DNA of 51,567 nucleotides from the IMG/VR virus record IMGVR_UViG_3300022913_000001, positions 1 to 51,567 of that record. One strand, 5' to 3'. Positions 42,617 to 50,419 of this stretch are shown in pieces. The translations under genes and the position numbers were made by a program. The notes beneath the pieces were generated by a model, which was given only the letters and a program-made list of their open reading frames with translations, was not told the origin of the DNA and made no database searches. The DNA is from a virus. Positions within the stretch are counted from its first letter, which is position 1. Each line of letters opens with the position of its first letter.

Positions 42617-43438
42617 TTAAAACGGTTCTTCGTCAAGATCATCTTCATAATCAACGCTTTCGGCTTTGTTGCTTTGTTTTACTTTTGCATTAATAATTTT
42701 ATTTTGATTAACTGGAGGAGGAGTGTTAACTGGAGGCGGGTTGTTAACTTGATTTTGCTCTGGCTCAAAATAATCTTCATCTTCATCAGGAACATCAAGA
42801 CCTTCAAGAGGAATGTTTTTAAAAAGCTTTTTGATAGCAGTTTTTTCCCACATTTGTTCTTCCCAAGTTTTCCAAGGGCTGTTGCTACTGTTACCGCTTC
42901 GACTAGTATTCTTGCATTTAATAATATAACTTTTAGGGCAAATAGCGTAAATAGTTACGGTTTTGTTGCCTCTAATTATTTCAGCTAAAGCATATGCTAG
43001 TTTCATCTCACCACGCTGAAATTCATCTAAATTGTAATCAATTTTATGAGTTAATTCGTTAGTTACTGGATTGTAATCAAACTTATCTTTTTCACGAACA
43101 ACAAAAGCCTGAATGCGTGAAATGTTAGGGTTGCGGTATGCTAAAGTAATCAACCCTTGAGCCATGATAACTAAAGAAGCTCTGCCAGCAAATGGAACTA
43201 ATGCTGCTTGCTTTCCGTCAACTGGAATATTTAAAGCAAGAGCGTCTTTGCAGGTTGCAATTAATGACATTGGATCAACATTATTTTTTAAACTAGGGTT
43301 TTTTATTAACGCAGAGCTTAAACTAGCCACTGCCTTTTTCATTTTTGTTGCATCGTTTTCAAAAAACGACAACAAACCGCTTTCTGTTGCAGCTGTTGTT
43401 AACGCATTTTTAGTATTCCAAGTGATTTGTGTTCCCAT
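42617..43438 (-). CDS. recT: RecT-family single-strand annealing protein with SSB-like tail
   Basis: A 273-residue RecT-type annealing protein. Family pattern: NPSLKNNVDPMSLIATCKDALALNI, GKQAALVPFAGRASLVIMAQGLITLAYRN (residues about 75-105) and a C-terminal core WKTWEEQMWEKTAIKKLFKNIPL. A Pro/Asn/Gln-rich linker (about 225-250) follows, ending in DYEDDLDEEPF. The acidic tip with terminal Pro-Phe is like the SSB C-terminal peptide that recruits repair proteins. The nuclease partner is at 44989. AAGGAAAAATT precedes ATG. Confidence 0.9.
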   Translation of the reverse strand: MGTQITWNTKNALTTAATESGLLSFFENDATKMKKAVASLSSALIKNPSLKNNVDPMSLIATCKDALALNIPVDGKQAALVPFAGRASLVIMAQGLITLAYRNPNISRIQAFVVREKDKFDYNPVTNELTHKIDYNLDEFQRGEMKLAYALAEIIRGNKTVTIYAICPKSYIIKCKNTSRSGNSSNSPWKTWEEQMWEKTAIKKLFKNIPLEGLDVPDEDEDYFEPEQNQVNNPPPVNTPPPVNQNKIINAKVKQSNKAESVDYEDDLDEEPF

Positions 43439-43466
43439 AATTTTTCCTTATTTGATTTGGGTTAAC

Positions 43467-43505
43467 TGTTAAAATTAATTATAACAAGTTTATTTATTAA
43501 TGCAA
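43467..43505 (-). promoter_or_regulatory. Palindromic promoter of recT
   Basis: TGTTAAAATTAATTATAACA (43467-43486). Leftward: -35 TTGCAT (43500-43505), 16-bp spacer, -10 TATAAT (43478-43483). Confidence 0.85.
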
Positions 43506-43513
43506 ATATTAAG

Positions 43514-43542
43514 TAAAAAAAAACCCTGCCGAAGCAGGGTTT
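43514..43542 (-). terminator. Rho-independent terminator (UUCG loop)
   Basis: Perfect 9-bp stem AAACCCTGC (43521-43529) with GCAGGGTTT (43534-43542), TTCG loop on the minus strand and a T tract beyond (complement of 43515-43523). Ends the 43548-44615 unit. Same core as at 40939. Confidence 0.92.
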
Positions 43543-43547
43543 GTTGT

Positions 43548-44615
43548 TTAGTCTATTTCAACTTCTTCTAATGCTCGGTCGCATTCCACTATGTATTGCC
43601 AGAGCGTTTTGTTATGAAGTGTGTCAAAGGTAAATGCAAATTCCATTTTCTTATCTGTACCTACATAATCACAAGCTCTCTTTAGCAAATCAATAAAAGG
43701 GTTTTCTTCGGAACAAGAAGAACAATCAGATCGTGTTGTGGATTTTAAATAATTCTCTATATCAGATACAGAATCAAATTTTGAAACAATCTCGTCCTGA
43801 ATATAATTAAAAACAAAATTGTGAAACTCGGTTAGATCGTGTTCAAATAAGTATTTAACATTAATTGGTTTTAGCTTGACCTCAACAATTTTTAAGTCTT
43901 CTTTTTCCTTAACTGGAGTTTCTTCTTTAACAACAACTGGGGTTTCAACAACAACTGGAGTTTCTTCTTCTTCCTTAAACTCTATATTAGCAGCCCACAA
44001 CGCATCGCTTACCTTTTCTAAAACTTCTCTTTGATTATCGTAATTATTGTCAAACTCACGCAGGTAATCCTCTATTTTGCCTTGAGATCTGGCAAGGTCT
44101 TCTGCTGCATTTAGCTCATTACCGCCGTCACACAGACTGTCTTCTCCGACCATTTTATAAACAAAAGTTCCAACATCAACGCATACTTTGGCTTTGATAT
44201 GATTATTAATATGATAACTGTCAATTGAATTAATAATACGCGGATGGTAATTATTAACACCAAACGGCTGTTTGTAGTTTTCAGGATCTACAATAGAGCC
44301 AACATATTGCAGAATTTTTTCAATTGTGTCGTTATAACTCCAAAAATCTTCATTGTTTACAGCAGCTTGAGTTAGAAAAGTGGCTTTATGATTTATATCA
44401 CCATTTAACGCAGTAGAGATGTTTAGAAGATAATGCATAATGGCTTGGGTGTATGACTCATAGTCTTCATGGTAATCATTAAAACGAAACCTTTCTAAAA
44501 TCTCATCAGAGATCTCAATATCTTCTAATTTGTCATCAATTTCAATATCAGTTTTAAATTCAGTTTTAAAGTAATCTTGCAGCAATGCAAACTCGTTGTT
44601 TATATTAAATTTCAT
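43548..44615 (-). CDS. Unknown acidic protein of the recombination cluster
   Basis: A 355-residue acidic protein with two folded parts joined by a Val/Glu/Pro/Thr linker (residues about 218-245) containing repeated ETPVVV and EETPV words. The second half holds RSDCSSCSEENPF, a possible metal or redox Cys pair. No family recognised. It has its own promoter (44645-44683) and terminator, and GGAAAAATT before ATG. Confidence 0.65.
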   Translation of the reverse strand: MKFNINNEFALLQDYFKTEFKTDIEIDDKLEDIEISDEILERFRFNDYHEDYESYTQAIMHYLLNISTALNGDINHKATFLTQAAVNNEDFWSYNDTIEKILQYVGSIVDPENYKQPFGVNNYHPRIINSIDSYHINNHIKAKVCVDVGTFVYKMVGEDSLCDGGNELNAAEDLARSQGKIEDYLREFDNNYDNQREVLEKVSDALWAANIEFKEEEETPVVVETPVVVKEETPVKEKEDLKIVEVKLKPINVKYLFEHDLTEFHNFVFNYIQDEIVSKFDSVSDIENYLKSTTRSDCSSCSEENPFIDLLKRACDYVGTDKKMEFAFTFDTLHNKTLWQYIVECDRALEEVEID

Positions 44616-44644
44616 AATTTTTCCTTATTTAATTTTGTTTAAAC

Positions 44645-44683
44645 TGTTAAAATTAATTATAACAGGTTTTAAGATGATTGCAA
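44645..44683 (-). promoter_or_regulatory. Palindromic promoter of the 43548-44615 unit
   Basis: TGTTAAAATTAATTATAACA (44645-44664). Leftward: -35 TTGCAA (44678-44683), 16-bp spacer, -10 TATAAT (44656-44661). The -35 lies inside the last codons of the upstream Sel1 gene. Confidence 0.85.
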
Positions 44684-44971
44684 ATTTTCTTTTAAGATTT
44701 TTTGAGCATGTACATCACCCTGCTCGGCTGCTTTAGTGTACCATTCAATGGCTTTTTTGTTATCTTGCTTTACTCCTTGACCTTTTTCGTACATTTCACC
44801 TAGATTAAATTGAGCATCTACATTTCCTTGATTAGCTGATTTAGTAAACCATTTAACAGCTTTTTCATAACTTTGCTCTACGCCTTCTCCTATATCATAC
44901 ATAGTACCTAAATTAACTTGAGCCTCCGCACCCCCTGCTTCGGCTTGTTTTTTTAATTTCTCTATGTTCAT
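44669..44971 (-). CDS. Short Sel1-repeat protein
   Basis: A 100-residue protein with two to three complete Sel1 repeats (VNLGTMYDIGEGVEQSYEKA; FNLGEMYEKGQGVKQDNKKA). No membrane segment. AAGGAGAATAATT precedes the ATG. It is cotranscribed with the RecE-like nuclease gene, 17 bp downstream of it. It resembles a single-unit relative of the larger Sel1 proteins. Confidence 0.82.
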   Translation of the reverse strand: MNIEKLKKQAEAGGAEAQVNLGTMYDIGEGVEQSYEKAVKWFTKSANQGNVDAQFNLGEMYEKGQGVKQDNKKAIEWYTKAAEQGDVHAQKILKENLQSS

Positions 44972-44988
44972 AATTATTCTCCTTTTAT

Positions 44989-45777
44989 TTATAACTCTAT
45001 TAGTTCATCTGGATAATCGGTAAATATACCAGTGTTGCAAGCGTCTGCATAAATGCTCTTGGCTTTATTCCAAAGCTCCACGCCTTCTTGCAATAAACTG
45101 TTTGATATACGGCAACAGCGAATGCCGTGATGTTCTGCACCATTAACAACATGATAATCGGTCTCTACAAATATCAAAACATAACTAGCAGTTTTGCCAG
45201 TGTTAATTCTAACTGATTCGAGGTACGCTGCAGCTTGCATGTGATAATTAGAATCTATAATGTATTTTCTTAAATTTCCTTGTAATTGATATGTACCAAT
45301 TGTTTTTAGATCCACAATAGAACAACCATCACCCCAATCTCTATAAGCATCAAGCTTGCATTTGATATCAATGCCATAATCTGGGCAAGTGTGAGTACTT
45401 GTTATTTCAGTTGTTGTTCCTGCTAACCATTGAGATGCAGTGTTATGGTTACGGATGCATTTAACCATCTGCGTAGCGGTGTCAAAAGCGTCTTTACTTA
45501 CTCTTATTTTACCTAGGCTTGCAATGTGTTCGTTTCGTGATTTTCCTTTGTAATTCTCAACCATATATTTGCCGTCAATAGCTTCTGGCGTTAATAGTAA
45601 TTCATGGACTAGCGTACCCAAGTTAAATTTTTCTCTTGGATCTGGTTTCTTCATAATAGCTGCAATTGAACCTCTATTGATGATTCTGGATGCTTTACTA
45701 TAAGACAAAGCCCCATTATTATTATTAGAATTTTTTAGTAATTTTATAAACTCTAAGTCACTGATTTTTTTTAGCAT
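44989..45777 (-). CDS. RecE-like PD-(D/E)XK exonuclease
   Basis: A 262-residue nuclease of the YqaJ/DUF3799 exodeoxyribonuclease VIII-like type. GTLVHELLL (residues about 49-57) gives the first motif His/Glu, DIKCKLDAYRDWGDGCSIVDLKTIG (about 134-158) gives the D and D-x-K residues, and HMQAAAYLE the final Gln helix. It should resect DNA ends to feed RecT. No four-Cys cluster is seen, so it is not Cas4-like. First gene of a leftward unit divergent from the helicase. Confidence 0.85.
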   Translation of the reverse strand: MLKKISDLEFIKLLKNSNNNNGALSYSKASRIINRGSIAAIMKKPDPREKFNLGTLVHELLLTPEAIDGKYMVENYKGKSRNEHIASLGKIRVSKDAFDTATQMVKCIRNHNTASQWLAGTTTEITSTHTCPDYGIDIKCKLDAYRDWGDGCSIVDLKTIGTYQLQGNLRKYIIDSNYHMQAAAYLESVRINTGKTASYVLIFVETDYHVVNGAEHHGIRCCRISNSLLQEGVELWNKAKSIYADACNTGIFTDYPDELIEL

Positions 45778-45781
45778 TTAT

Positions 45782-45820
45782 TTGATTATTTGTTAATTTA
45801 TGTTATAATTAATTATAACA
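45782..45820. promoter_or_regulatory. Perfect palindrome between divergent nuclease and helicase genes
   Basis: TGTTATAATTAATTATAACA (45801-45820). Rightward: -35 TTGATT (45782-45787), 16-bp spacer, -10 TATAAT (45804-45809). Leftward: -10 at 45812-45817 with a poor -35. A single operator could thus control both directions. Confidence 0.82.
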
Positions 45821-45847
45821 GGTTTTATAAAAAACAACAGGATTATT

Positions 45848-47509
45848 ATGAAAAAATTAGAGCTGCGAGATTATCAAAAAGCAGTTATTAAAGAAACAAT
45901 ACAGTGCATAAAAGATAAGAATGAGCAAAAAAAACAATTGCAGGCGATGGAACAAACTCCAGAGGTGCGAGACAAACTGGTAAAGTTAAAAACTGACAAC
46001 ATATTACTTCAATTGCCAACAGGTGCAGGCAAAACAATCATTGCTACACAGTTAGTCGATATGTTTAGTAAGAAAGGTATCAGTGTTTTCTTTATAGTGC
46101 ATCGCAAAGAGTTAGTAGAGCAAACTGGCGATACTTTTAGTAAATACGGATTAGAGCATGGAATCATATCTGCAAAATCTACACCTAGGTATCACAGGCG
46201 TGTTCAGGTTTGCAGCGTGCAAACACTAGCTAATAGGCTTGACAGCATAGACAAACCGGATCGGTTAGTTATTATTTGGGATGAATGCCATCACATTGCG
46301 GCTTCTTCGTATAGAAAAATATTTGATTATTATAGTAGGGCTTTTAGTATTGGTTTATCAGCTACTCCAAGAAGATTGGATAATGCTGCATTAGCAAGAT
46401 ATTTTGATCGACTTTGCACTTTAAGCGATGTAATTAAAAGATATTTTAACCCTGAATACAGCCGTAGTTCTGTTCGTTGGTTAATAGACCAAGGCAATTT
46501 GTCGGATTACAGGTTATTTGCAGTGCCTTCTGTTAATAGAGATGATATTGATACTGTTGGCGGTCAATTTGTTGTTAAAGATGCTTCCGATAAAATGAAT
46601 GACAACATCATTGCAGGGCAAATAGTAGAAACATGGAAGAAGCATGCAGAAGGGTTAAAAACAATTGCTTTTGCAGTGGATGTAGATCATGCAGTAGGGT
46701 TGAGTAACTCCTTTAATAAACATGGCGTACCTGCAACATATGTTACGGGTAAATGTAAGGACCGTGCGGAAAAACTCCAGAGATTCGCTGAAGGTGATTT
46801 TGATGTTGTTGTTAATGTAGCGTTGTTTGATGAGGGTTTTGATATAGCTTCCGCTTCTGGTTTAGATGTTACTGTTAAATGCGTTATTAGTGCAGCCCCA
46901 ACTAAATCATTAGCCAAATGGTTGCAGATGTGTGGTAGAGCATTAAGAGCAAGTAAATGTGGTAAAAAAGCTATCATTCTTGATCATGCTCAAAACTCAT
47001 ACAAGATGGGCAAAGTTGAGCTTGGCTCACCTGATGTAGATCACAACTGGTCATTAAAAGGCGGTGAGATTAAAGAGGCTGGGGTCACCATTTGCGACGA
47101 GTGCCATTTTGCATACAAAATTGTTTTAAGTAGTTGCCCTGAATGTGGAGCAGAAAGAAAGAAACAGGAAAGAGACGGCGGAAGAAGTGTTAGTCAAGAT
47201 GATGACTTAGAACTAGTTGAGATGACTCCAGAAAGAGTTGCGGAAATAAAGAATAAAAAAGAGATTGATTTTCTTAACTGCAAAACGGTTGCAGAAGTAT
47301 TGAAAGTAGAAAAAATGCCAATTAATCAAGCAATCAGAAAACTAAATTATATTAAGGCAAAGCACAGAAGTATTTTACATATAACTAATCTAACAAAAGG
47401 CTGCAAAGCTTGGGATATACAGCTACCAGAATACGGCGACATTAGAATAAAAACTAATGACGAATTAAAGGACATTGCTTTAGATATAGAAGGAAGAATA
47501 GCAGGATGA
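45848..47509 (+). CDS. SF2 DEAD/DEAH-type helicase
   Basis: A 553-residue helicase. Motif I LPTGAGKTIIATQL (residues about 57-70), motif Ia FFIVHRKELVEQT, motif II DECHH (about 146), motif III GLSATPRR, motif VI QMCGRALRAS (about 362). A four-Cys zinc site, CDECHFAYKIVLSSCPECG, is near residue 418, then a C-terminal extension. It fits phage UvsW/RadD-like helicases used in replication, recombination or fork remodelling. Confidence 0.88.
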   Translation: MKKLELRDYQKAVIKETIQCIKDKNEQKKQLQAMEQTPEVRDKLVKLKTDNILLQLPTGAGKTIIATQLVDMFSKKGISVFFIVHRKELVEQTGDTFSKYGLEHGIISAKSTPRYHRRVQVCSVQTLANRLDSIDKPDRLVIIWDECHHIAASSYRKIFDYYSRAFSIGLSATPRRLDNAALARYFDRLCTLSDVIKRYFNPEYSRSSVRWLIDQGNLSDYRLFAVPSVNRDDIDTVGGQFVVKDASDKMNDNIIAGQIVETWKKHAEGLKTIAFAVDVDHAVGLSNSFNKHGVPATYVTGKCKDRAEKLQRFAEGDFDVVVNVALFDEGFDIASASGLDVTVKCVISAAPTKSLAKWLQMCGRALRASKCGKKAIILDHAQNSYKMGKVELGSPDVDHNWSLKGGEIKEAGVTICDECHFAYKIVLSSCPECGAERKKQERDGGRSVSQDDDLELVEMTPERVAEIKNKKEIDFLNCKTVAEVLKVEKMPINQAIRKLNYIKAKHRSILHITNLTKGCKAWDIQLPEYGDIRIKTNDELKDIALDIEGRIAG

Positions 47510-47865
47510 ATGAAAACACTTTAACAAAAAAAATAATGCTGGCACTACCAAAACTAGTGCGAGTATTTAGGAATCATGTTGGAACAGTTAAGGACCAAAG
47601 AGGCGTTTGGCATAAATTTGGATTAATGCCAGGCAGTGCAGATTTAATTGGTTATGCTAAAATTAAAATTACACCAGATATGGTTGGCAAAACTATACCA
47701 GTTTTTACTTCATTAGAGGTAAAAACGGATAAAGGAAAACAGCATGAAGCTCAACTTAAATGGCAAAATGCCATGCATAACGCAAATGCAATTCATGGGG
47801 TAGTAAGAAGCCTCGAAGATGCAGAACAAATAGTTAACAACTGGAAACAGGAGCAAGAGAAATAA
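47506..47865 (+). CDS. VRR-NUC domain nuclease
   Basis: A 119-residue protein with VRR-NUC motifs: N-terminal FRNHVGTVKD, GLMPGSADLIG (residues about 43-53) with the catalytic Asp, FTSLEVKTDKGK (about 68-79) with the E-x-K pair, then a HEAQLKWQNAM helix. Probably a structure-specific or Holliday-junction nuclease. It overlaps the helicase gene by 4 bp and the next by 1 bp. Confidence 0.85.
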   Translation: MNENTLTKKIMLALPKLVRVFRNHVGTVKDQRGVWHKFGLMPGSADLIGYAKIKITPDMVGKTIPVFTSLEVKTDKGKQHEAQLKWQNAMHNANAIHGVVRSLEDAEQIVNNWKQEQEK

Positions 47866-48281
47866 TGGAAAATCAAATAAAAAAAGTAAGATTTTATTTA
47901 AAAGTAAATGAAATTACACAAACTAAGGCAATGGAAATTTTTAACACTAGCAGACCTCTAATTGTTAGAGCATCTAATTGGACAGACTATCAAAGACTAA
48001 AAATTTATACTGGAGCAGTAGATGGTTTAATTAAAGCTATTTTAGATAAGTTTGAAGGTAGAATTAGTGATGATAAGATTATCTTTTGCAAGGCGTTAAT
48101 ACATGCATTAGATATTAAGGCAGCTAATTTAGCTAAAGAGCTTGACTGTAGTGAGGCTGTCATGAGGAATGCAATTAATGGAGCCAGTAAAACCGCGTTT
48201 AAGCGGTTTTATGATCATGTTTTAAAAAGAACAGATGCAAAAAACCTGTTATCTCTACTAAATATTAATGCTCCATTATAG
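47865..48281 (+). CDS. Putative HTH DNA-binding protein
   Basis: A 138-residue basic protein. Residues about 85-125 (LDIKAANLAKELDCSEAVMRNAI) look like an Xre-type helix-turn-helix, and an earlier segment (QTKAMEIFNTSRPLIVRASN) may be a second. It is a candidate binder for the repeated palindrome, since no other regulator of matching simple layout lies in the replication region. This link is inference. Confidence 0.55.
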   Translation: MENQIKKVRFYLKVNEITQTKAMEIFNTSRPLIVRASNWTDYQRLKIYTGAVDGLIKAILDKFEGRISDDKIIFCKALIHALDIKAANLAKELDCSEAVMRNAINGASKTAFKRFYDHVLKRTDAKNLLSLLNINAPL

Positions 48282-48288
48282 GAGCATT
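48267..48288. terminator. Convergent hairpin between head-on genes
   Basis: AATGCTCC (48267-48274) pairs with GGAGCATT (48281-48288), loop 6 nt. It sits where the rightward HTH gene and the leftward small membrane gene overlap at their 3' ends. There is no T tract, so termination would be weak. Confidence 0.4.
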
Positions 48289-48464
48289 ATAGCCTCAAAT
48301 ATAGCTGCAAACACCAAGTATGCAGCTGCTAAATAACACCAAGTTCTTACTTCTTCTTTTGCAAGTTTCTTGTAAGCTTCACAGTTTTCGCCAGGCAACT
48401 TTCTCATATCATCGTTAATAGCAGATATCGATCTGAATTTAAGTTTGTTTAAAATATTTTTCAT
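48276..48464 (-). CDS. Small membrane protein
   Basis: A 62-residue protein with one C-terminal membrane helix (WCYLAAAYLVFAAIFEAIMLL) and a basic N-terminal part. It has a strong ribosome site (AAAGGAGATAATTT before ATG) and a leftward operator copy upstream at 48480-48499, which support it as a real gene although it lies on the strand opposite its neighbours. Function unknown. Confidence 0.65.
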   Translation of the reverse strand: MKNILNKLKFRSISAINDDMRKLPGENCEAYKKLAKEEVRTWCYLAAAYLVFAAIFEAIMLL

Positions 48465-48479
48465 AAATTATCTCCTTTA

Positions 48480-48499
48480 AAATAAAATTAATTATAACA
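48480..48499 (-). promoter_or_regulatory. Degenerate palindrome, leftward promoter
   Basis: Right half intact, left half with four changes. Leftward extended -10 TGTTATAAT (-10 at 48491-48496). The -35 position is GGATAA, a poor match and overlapping the origin region. Serves the small membrane gene. Confidence 0.55.
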
Positions 48500-48510
48500 T
48501 ATTTTATATT

Positions 48511-48655
48511 AATTATCCTGTGGATAACCTGTGGATAACTTTTATTTTTATCTGTTAAGATTATTTCTGCAAATGCAGAGTTTTGCAGAAGTTTTGCAAA
48601 GTTTTGCAAAGTTTTGCAGAAGTTTGCAGAAAAAAAAACAAATTTTGCAGAAAAA
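48511..48655 (+). other. Origin of replication (DnaA boxes and iterons)
   Basis: Two perfect DnaA boxes TGTGGATAA at 48519-48527 and 48530-48538, 11 bp apart and so on the same helix face. Then GTTTTGCAGAA/GTTTTGCAAA iterons start near 48580, 48591, 48601, 48611, 48622 and 48643, with a period of 10-11 bp for the first five. A-rich runs between 48630 and 48680 could be the unwinding region. The layout matches iteron origins directly before an initiator gene. The initiator reading frame is open through this DNA, but the coding here is low complexity. Confidence 0.75.
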
Positions 48656-48746
48656 AAAACAAAAAAAATTACTAAAAAACTTGCTAAAAAAAATAAAATT
48701 AACTAAATTCACTTCTAATCAACAAAGAATTATGGAGCATGTCAGC

Positions 48747-49568
48747 ATGGATTATTTGAACATTAATATACCTAAATTGCATGAAATTTTATTTACATTA
48801 ACCAGCGAAGAAAAAGCAGCTTTTATTTTGCTATGCACGCACTATTTTAAAACAGAGAAGCCGATATCTAATGATTTAAAAAGATTATCAAAACTTTTAA
48901 CAATCAATAACTTAGAGGTGTTAAAAACTGTTCTTGACTTGCATTTTGAATACGATGAAGAGTCTGAAACATACGATTGTGAGCTATTAAGACAAGCGTT
49001 ATCTACCGCTCAAAACAACCAAAAAAGGAAGCAAGAAATAGCAAAAGTTAGAGCTGAGGCAGCTAGGAAAAAAGCTGAAAAATACAAGCTTGTTAAAAAT
49101 ATTTCTGCAAATGCTCTGCAAAACTCTGCAAATGCACCACTAAATATAAATATAAATAATAAAGATAAATATAAAAACTTAGAAAAAAGTAACCAAAAAA
49201 GGAAGCCGAATTTTTCGGAGGCAGATTTTTCTTTTGCTAAGCATTTGCAATCCTGGATTGCAAACATATCCTCAATAGCAGGTGAAAAATTTAATCTTGA
49301 CAAATCGGCAAACGATATTAGACTGATTAGGGAGAGAGACAAGGTTAGCTTGGAGGAGCTTAGCAAGATAGTAGGATTTGCATTTAGTGGTAATTGGTGG
49401 ACTGATAAAATTACATCCACTAAATTTTTAAGAAACAATTTGGGAAAGATACAAGCTCAGATGAACGGAACATCTGCAAAGCAAAACAACAGCAACAGCA
49501 ACAGCACGGATAGCAGTAGCATTAAATCAGTTGGTAAGCACACAACCACTAAAGCGACAACATTCTAG
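48747..49568 (+). CDS. Replication initiator (O-like)
   Basis: A 273-residue protein. I start it at 48747, where GGAG lies 9 bp upstream; ATG 48732 is an alternative and the frame stays open back into the origin. Residues 1-70 look like a winged-helix type initiator domain (EILFTLTSEEKAAFILLCTHYFK; ISNDLKRLSKLLTI). The middle is charged and contains iteron-like DNA (49103-49135). The C-terminal domain (SLEELSKIVGFAFSGNWWTDKI) is the replication-protein DUF-type segment seen near DnaC-like loaders. The tail is Asn/Ser/Thr-rich. Confidence 0.72.
   Translation: MDYLNINIPKLHEILFTLTSEEKAAFILLCTHYFKTEKPISNDLKRLSKLLTINNLEVLKTVLDLHFEYDEESETYDCELLRQALSTAQNNQKRKQEIAKVRAEAARKKAEKYKLVKNISANALQNSANAPLNININNKDKYKNLEKSNQKRKPNFSEADFSFAKHLQSWIANISSIAGEKFNLDKSANDIRLIRERDKVSLEELSKIVGFAFSGNWWTDKITSTKFLRNNLGKIQAQMNGTSAKQNNSNSNSTDSSSIKSVGKHTTTKATTF
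49103..49135 (+). repeat. Internal iteron-like repeats in the initiator gene
   Basis: Three copies of TCTGCAAA, two continuing into TGC and one into ACTC, lie in tandem. They are the reverse complement of the GTTTTGCAGA iterons at the origin 500 bp upstream. This recalls lambda-type origins placed inside the O gene. Confidence 0.75.
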
Positions 49569-49577
49569 GAGGAGCCT

Positions 49578-50264
49578 ATGGCTAACACACTATTTAAGCA
49601 GTTTGAAAAAAAAATGAAAGAGCAAGGGGTTAATATTTTGGACAAAGCAAGCTTGAAAGAAAAAGTTGCGGAAATTGACAGGCTTGAGAGAATTAGATTG
49701 GCAGAATTGAACAAAGCAGCTGAAATTAATTTGCCAGCTAGATTTGATTCTACAGACCTGAAAAGCATTACACCAGACAAGCAGCAAAAAAATCTTTATG
49801 AGTTTTGTCAAAAACTAGTTCAAGCAGTTAGCAAAAAGCAGGAAAAAAATGGAATCATATTAGGTAGTGTAGGTTCTGGCAAAACTATGTTTCTTAGCAG
49901 TGCTGTAAACGAATTAGGCACGCAAGGATTTAATGGTTGCTTAGTTACCTTAGCTGACATGTTGTTAGGCATTAAAGCTGCTCATTCGCTGTCTATGGCT
50001 GCTGTTTACGAGAAGATAAAACACTTTTCGGAGGTTGCTTTGCTTGTTCTTGATGAGATAGATGCAGTTAAGTTTACCGAAAAAGATTTTGAATTGCTAA
50101 ACACCGTGATCAACAATCGGTACAATTCTCGGCTATCTACTGTGGTTTTAAGCAATAAAAATATAGATCAAGTTAAAGAAATACTTGGCGATAGAATTAT
50201 TGATAGATTGAGAACTAATGGCGGTTGTCAATTATCTGTAGACATGAGGTCAAAAAGAAGTTGA
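49578..50264 (+). CDS. DnaC-like helicase loader (AAA+ ATPase)
   Basis: A 228-residue protein with AGGAGG before ATG. Walker A GSVGSGKTMF (residues about 95-104), Walker B LLVLDEIDAV (about 156-165), sensor STVVLSNKN, and an arginine-finger region DRIIDRLRTNGG. This is the DnaC/IstB-type layout with an N-terminal helicase-binding part. It should deliver the host DnaB helicase to the phage origin. No phage polymerase or helicase of DnaB type was seen, so host replisome use is likely. Confidence 0.87.
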   Translation: MANTLFKQFEKKMKEQGVNILDKASLKEKVAEIDRLERIRLAELNKAAEINLPARFDSTDLKSITPDKQQKNLYEFCQKLVQAVSKKQEKNGIILGSVGSGKTMFLSSAVNELGTQGFNGCLVTLADMLLGIKAAHSLSMAAVYEKIKHFSEVALLVLDEIDAVKFTEKDFELLNTVINNRYNSRLSTVVLSNKNIDQVKEILGDRIIDRLRTNGGCQLSVDMRSKRS

Positions 50265-50287
50265 CAATTTAGTTTTTTTTTTATAAT
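50261..50287 (+). promoter_or_regulatory. Strong promoter after the loader gene
   Basis: Consensus TTGACA (50261-50266) and consensus TATAAT (50282-50287) with a 15-bp spacer, a little short. It overlaps the stop codon of the loader gene and precedes a non-coding stretch ending in a terminator. Confidence 0.65.
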
Positions 50288-50293
50288 ATGAAT

Positions 50294-50419
50294 TTGTAAC
50301 AGTTTTTTACCATATTGTTTTAGTAAGTCTTTTTCTGTTACCATGGTTTGTTATTATTTGTTGTAATCATGATATATCCTTAGCCTCTATTGATGTTTGT
50401 TTTAATAGAGGTTTTTTTT
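50294..50419 (+). ncRNA. Candidate small RNA between strong promoter and terminator
   Basis: About 125 nt with no credible gene. A perfect stem GTAACAG (50296-50302) with CTGTTAC (50335-50341) is followed by AT-rich single-stranded sequence and then a terminator hairpin, CCTCTATT (50384-50391) with AATAGAGG (50404-50411), with a 9-T tract (50412-50420). The layout is that of a free-standing small RNA. Target unknown. Confidence 0.5.

Noticed and set aside
44989-45777. Cas4-type nuclease that could support the CRISPR array
   Set aside because: It has the GTLVHE and D-x-K layout of RecE-like exonucleases, no clear four-Cys iron-sulfur set, and a RecT partner close by.
48531-48746. N-terminal extension of the initiator through the iterons
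   Set aside because: The GTG start overlaps a DnaA box and the peptide is low-complexity from A-rich iteron DNA.
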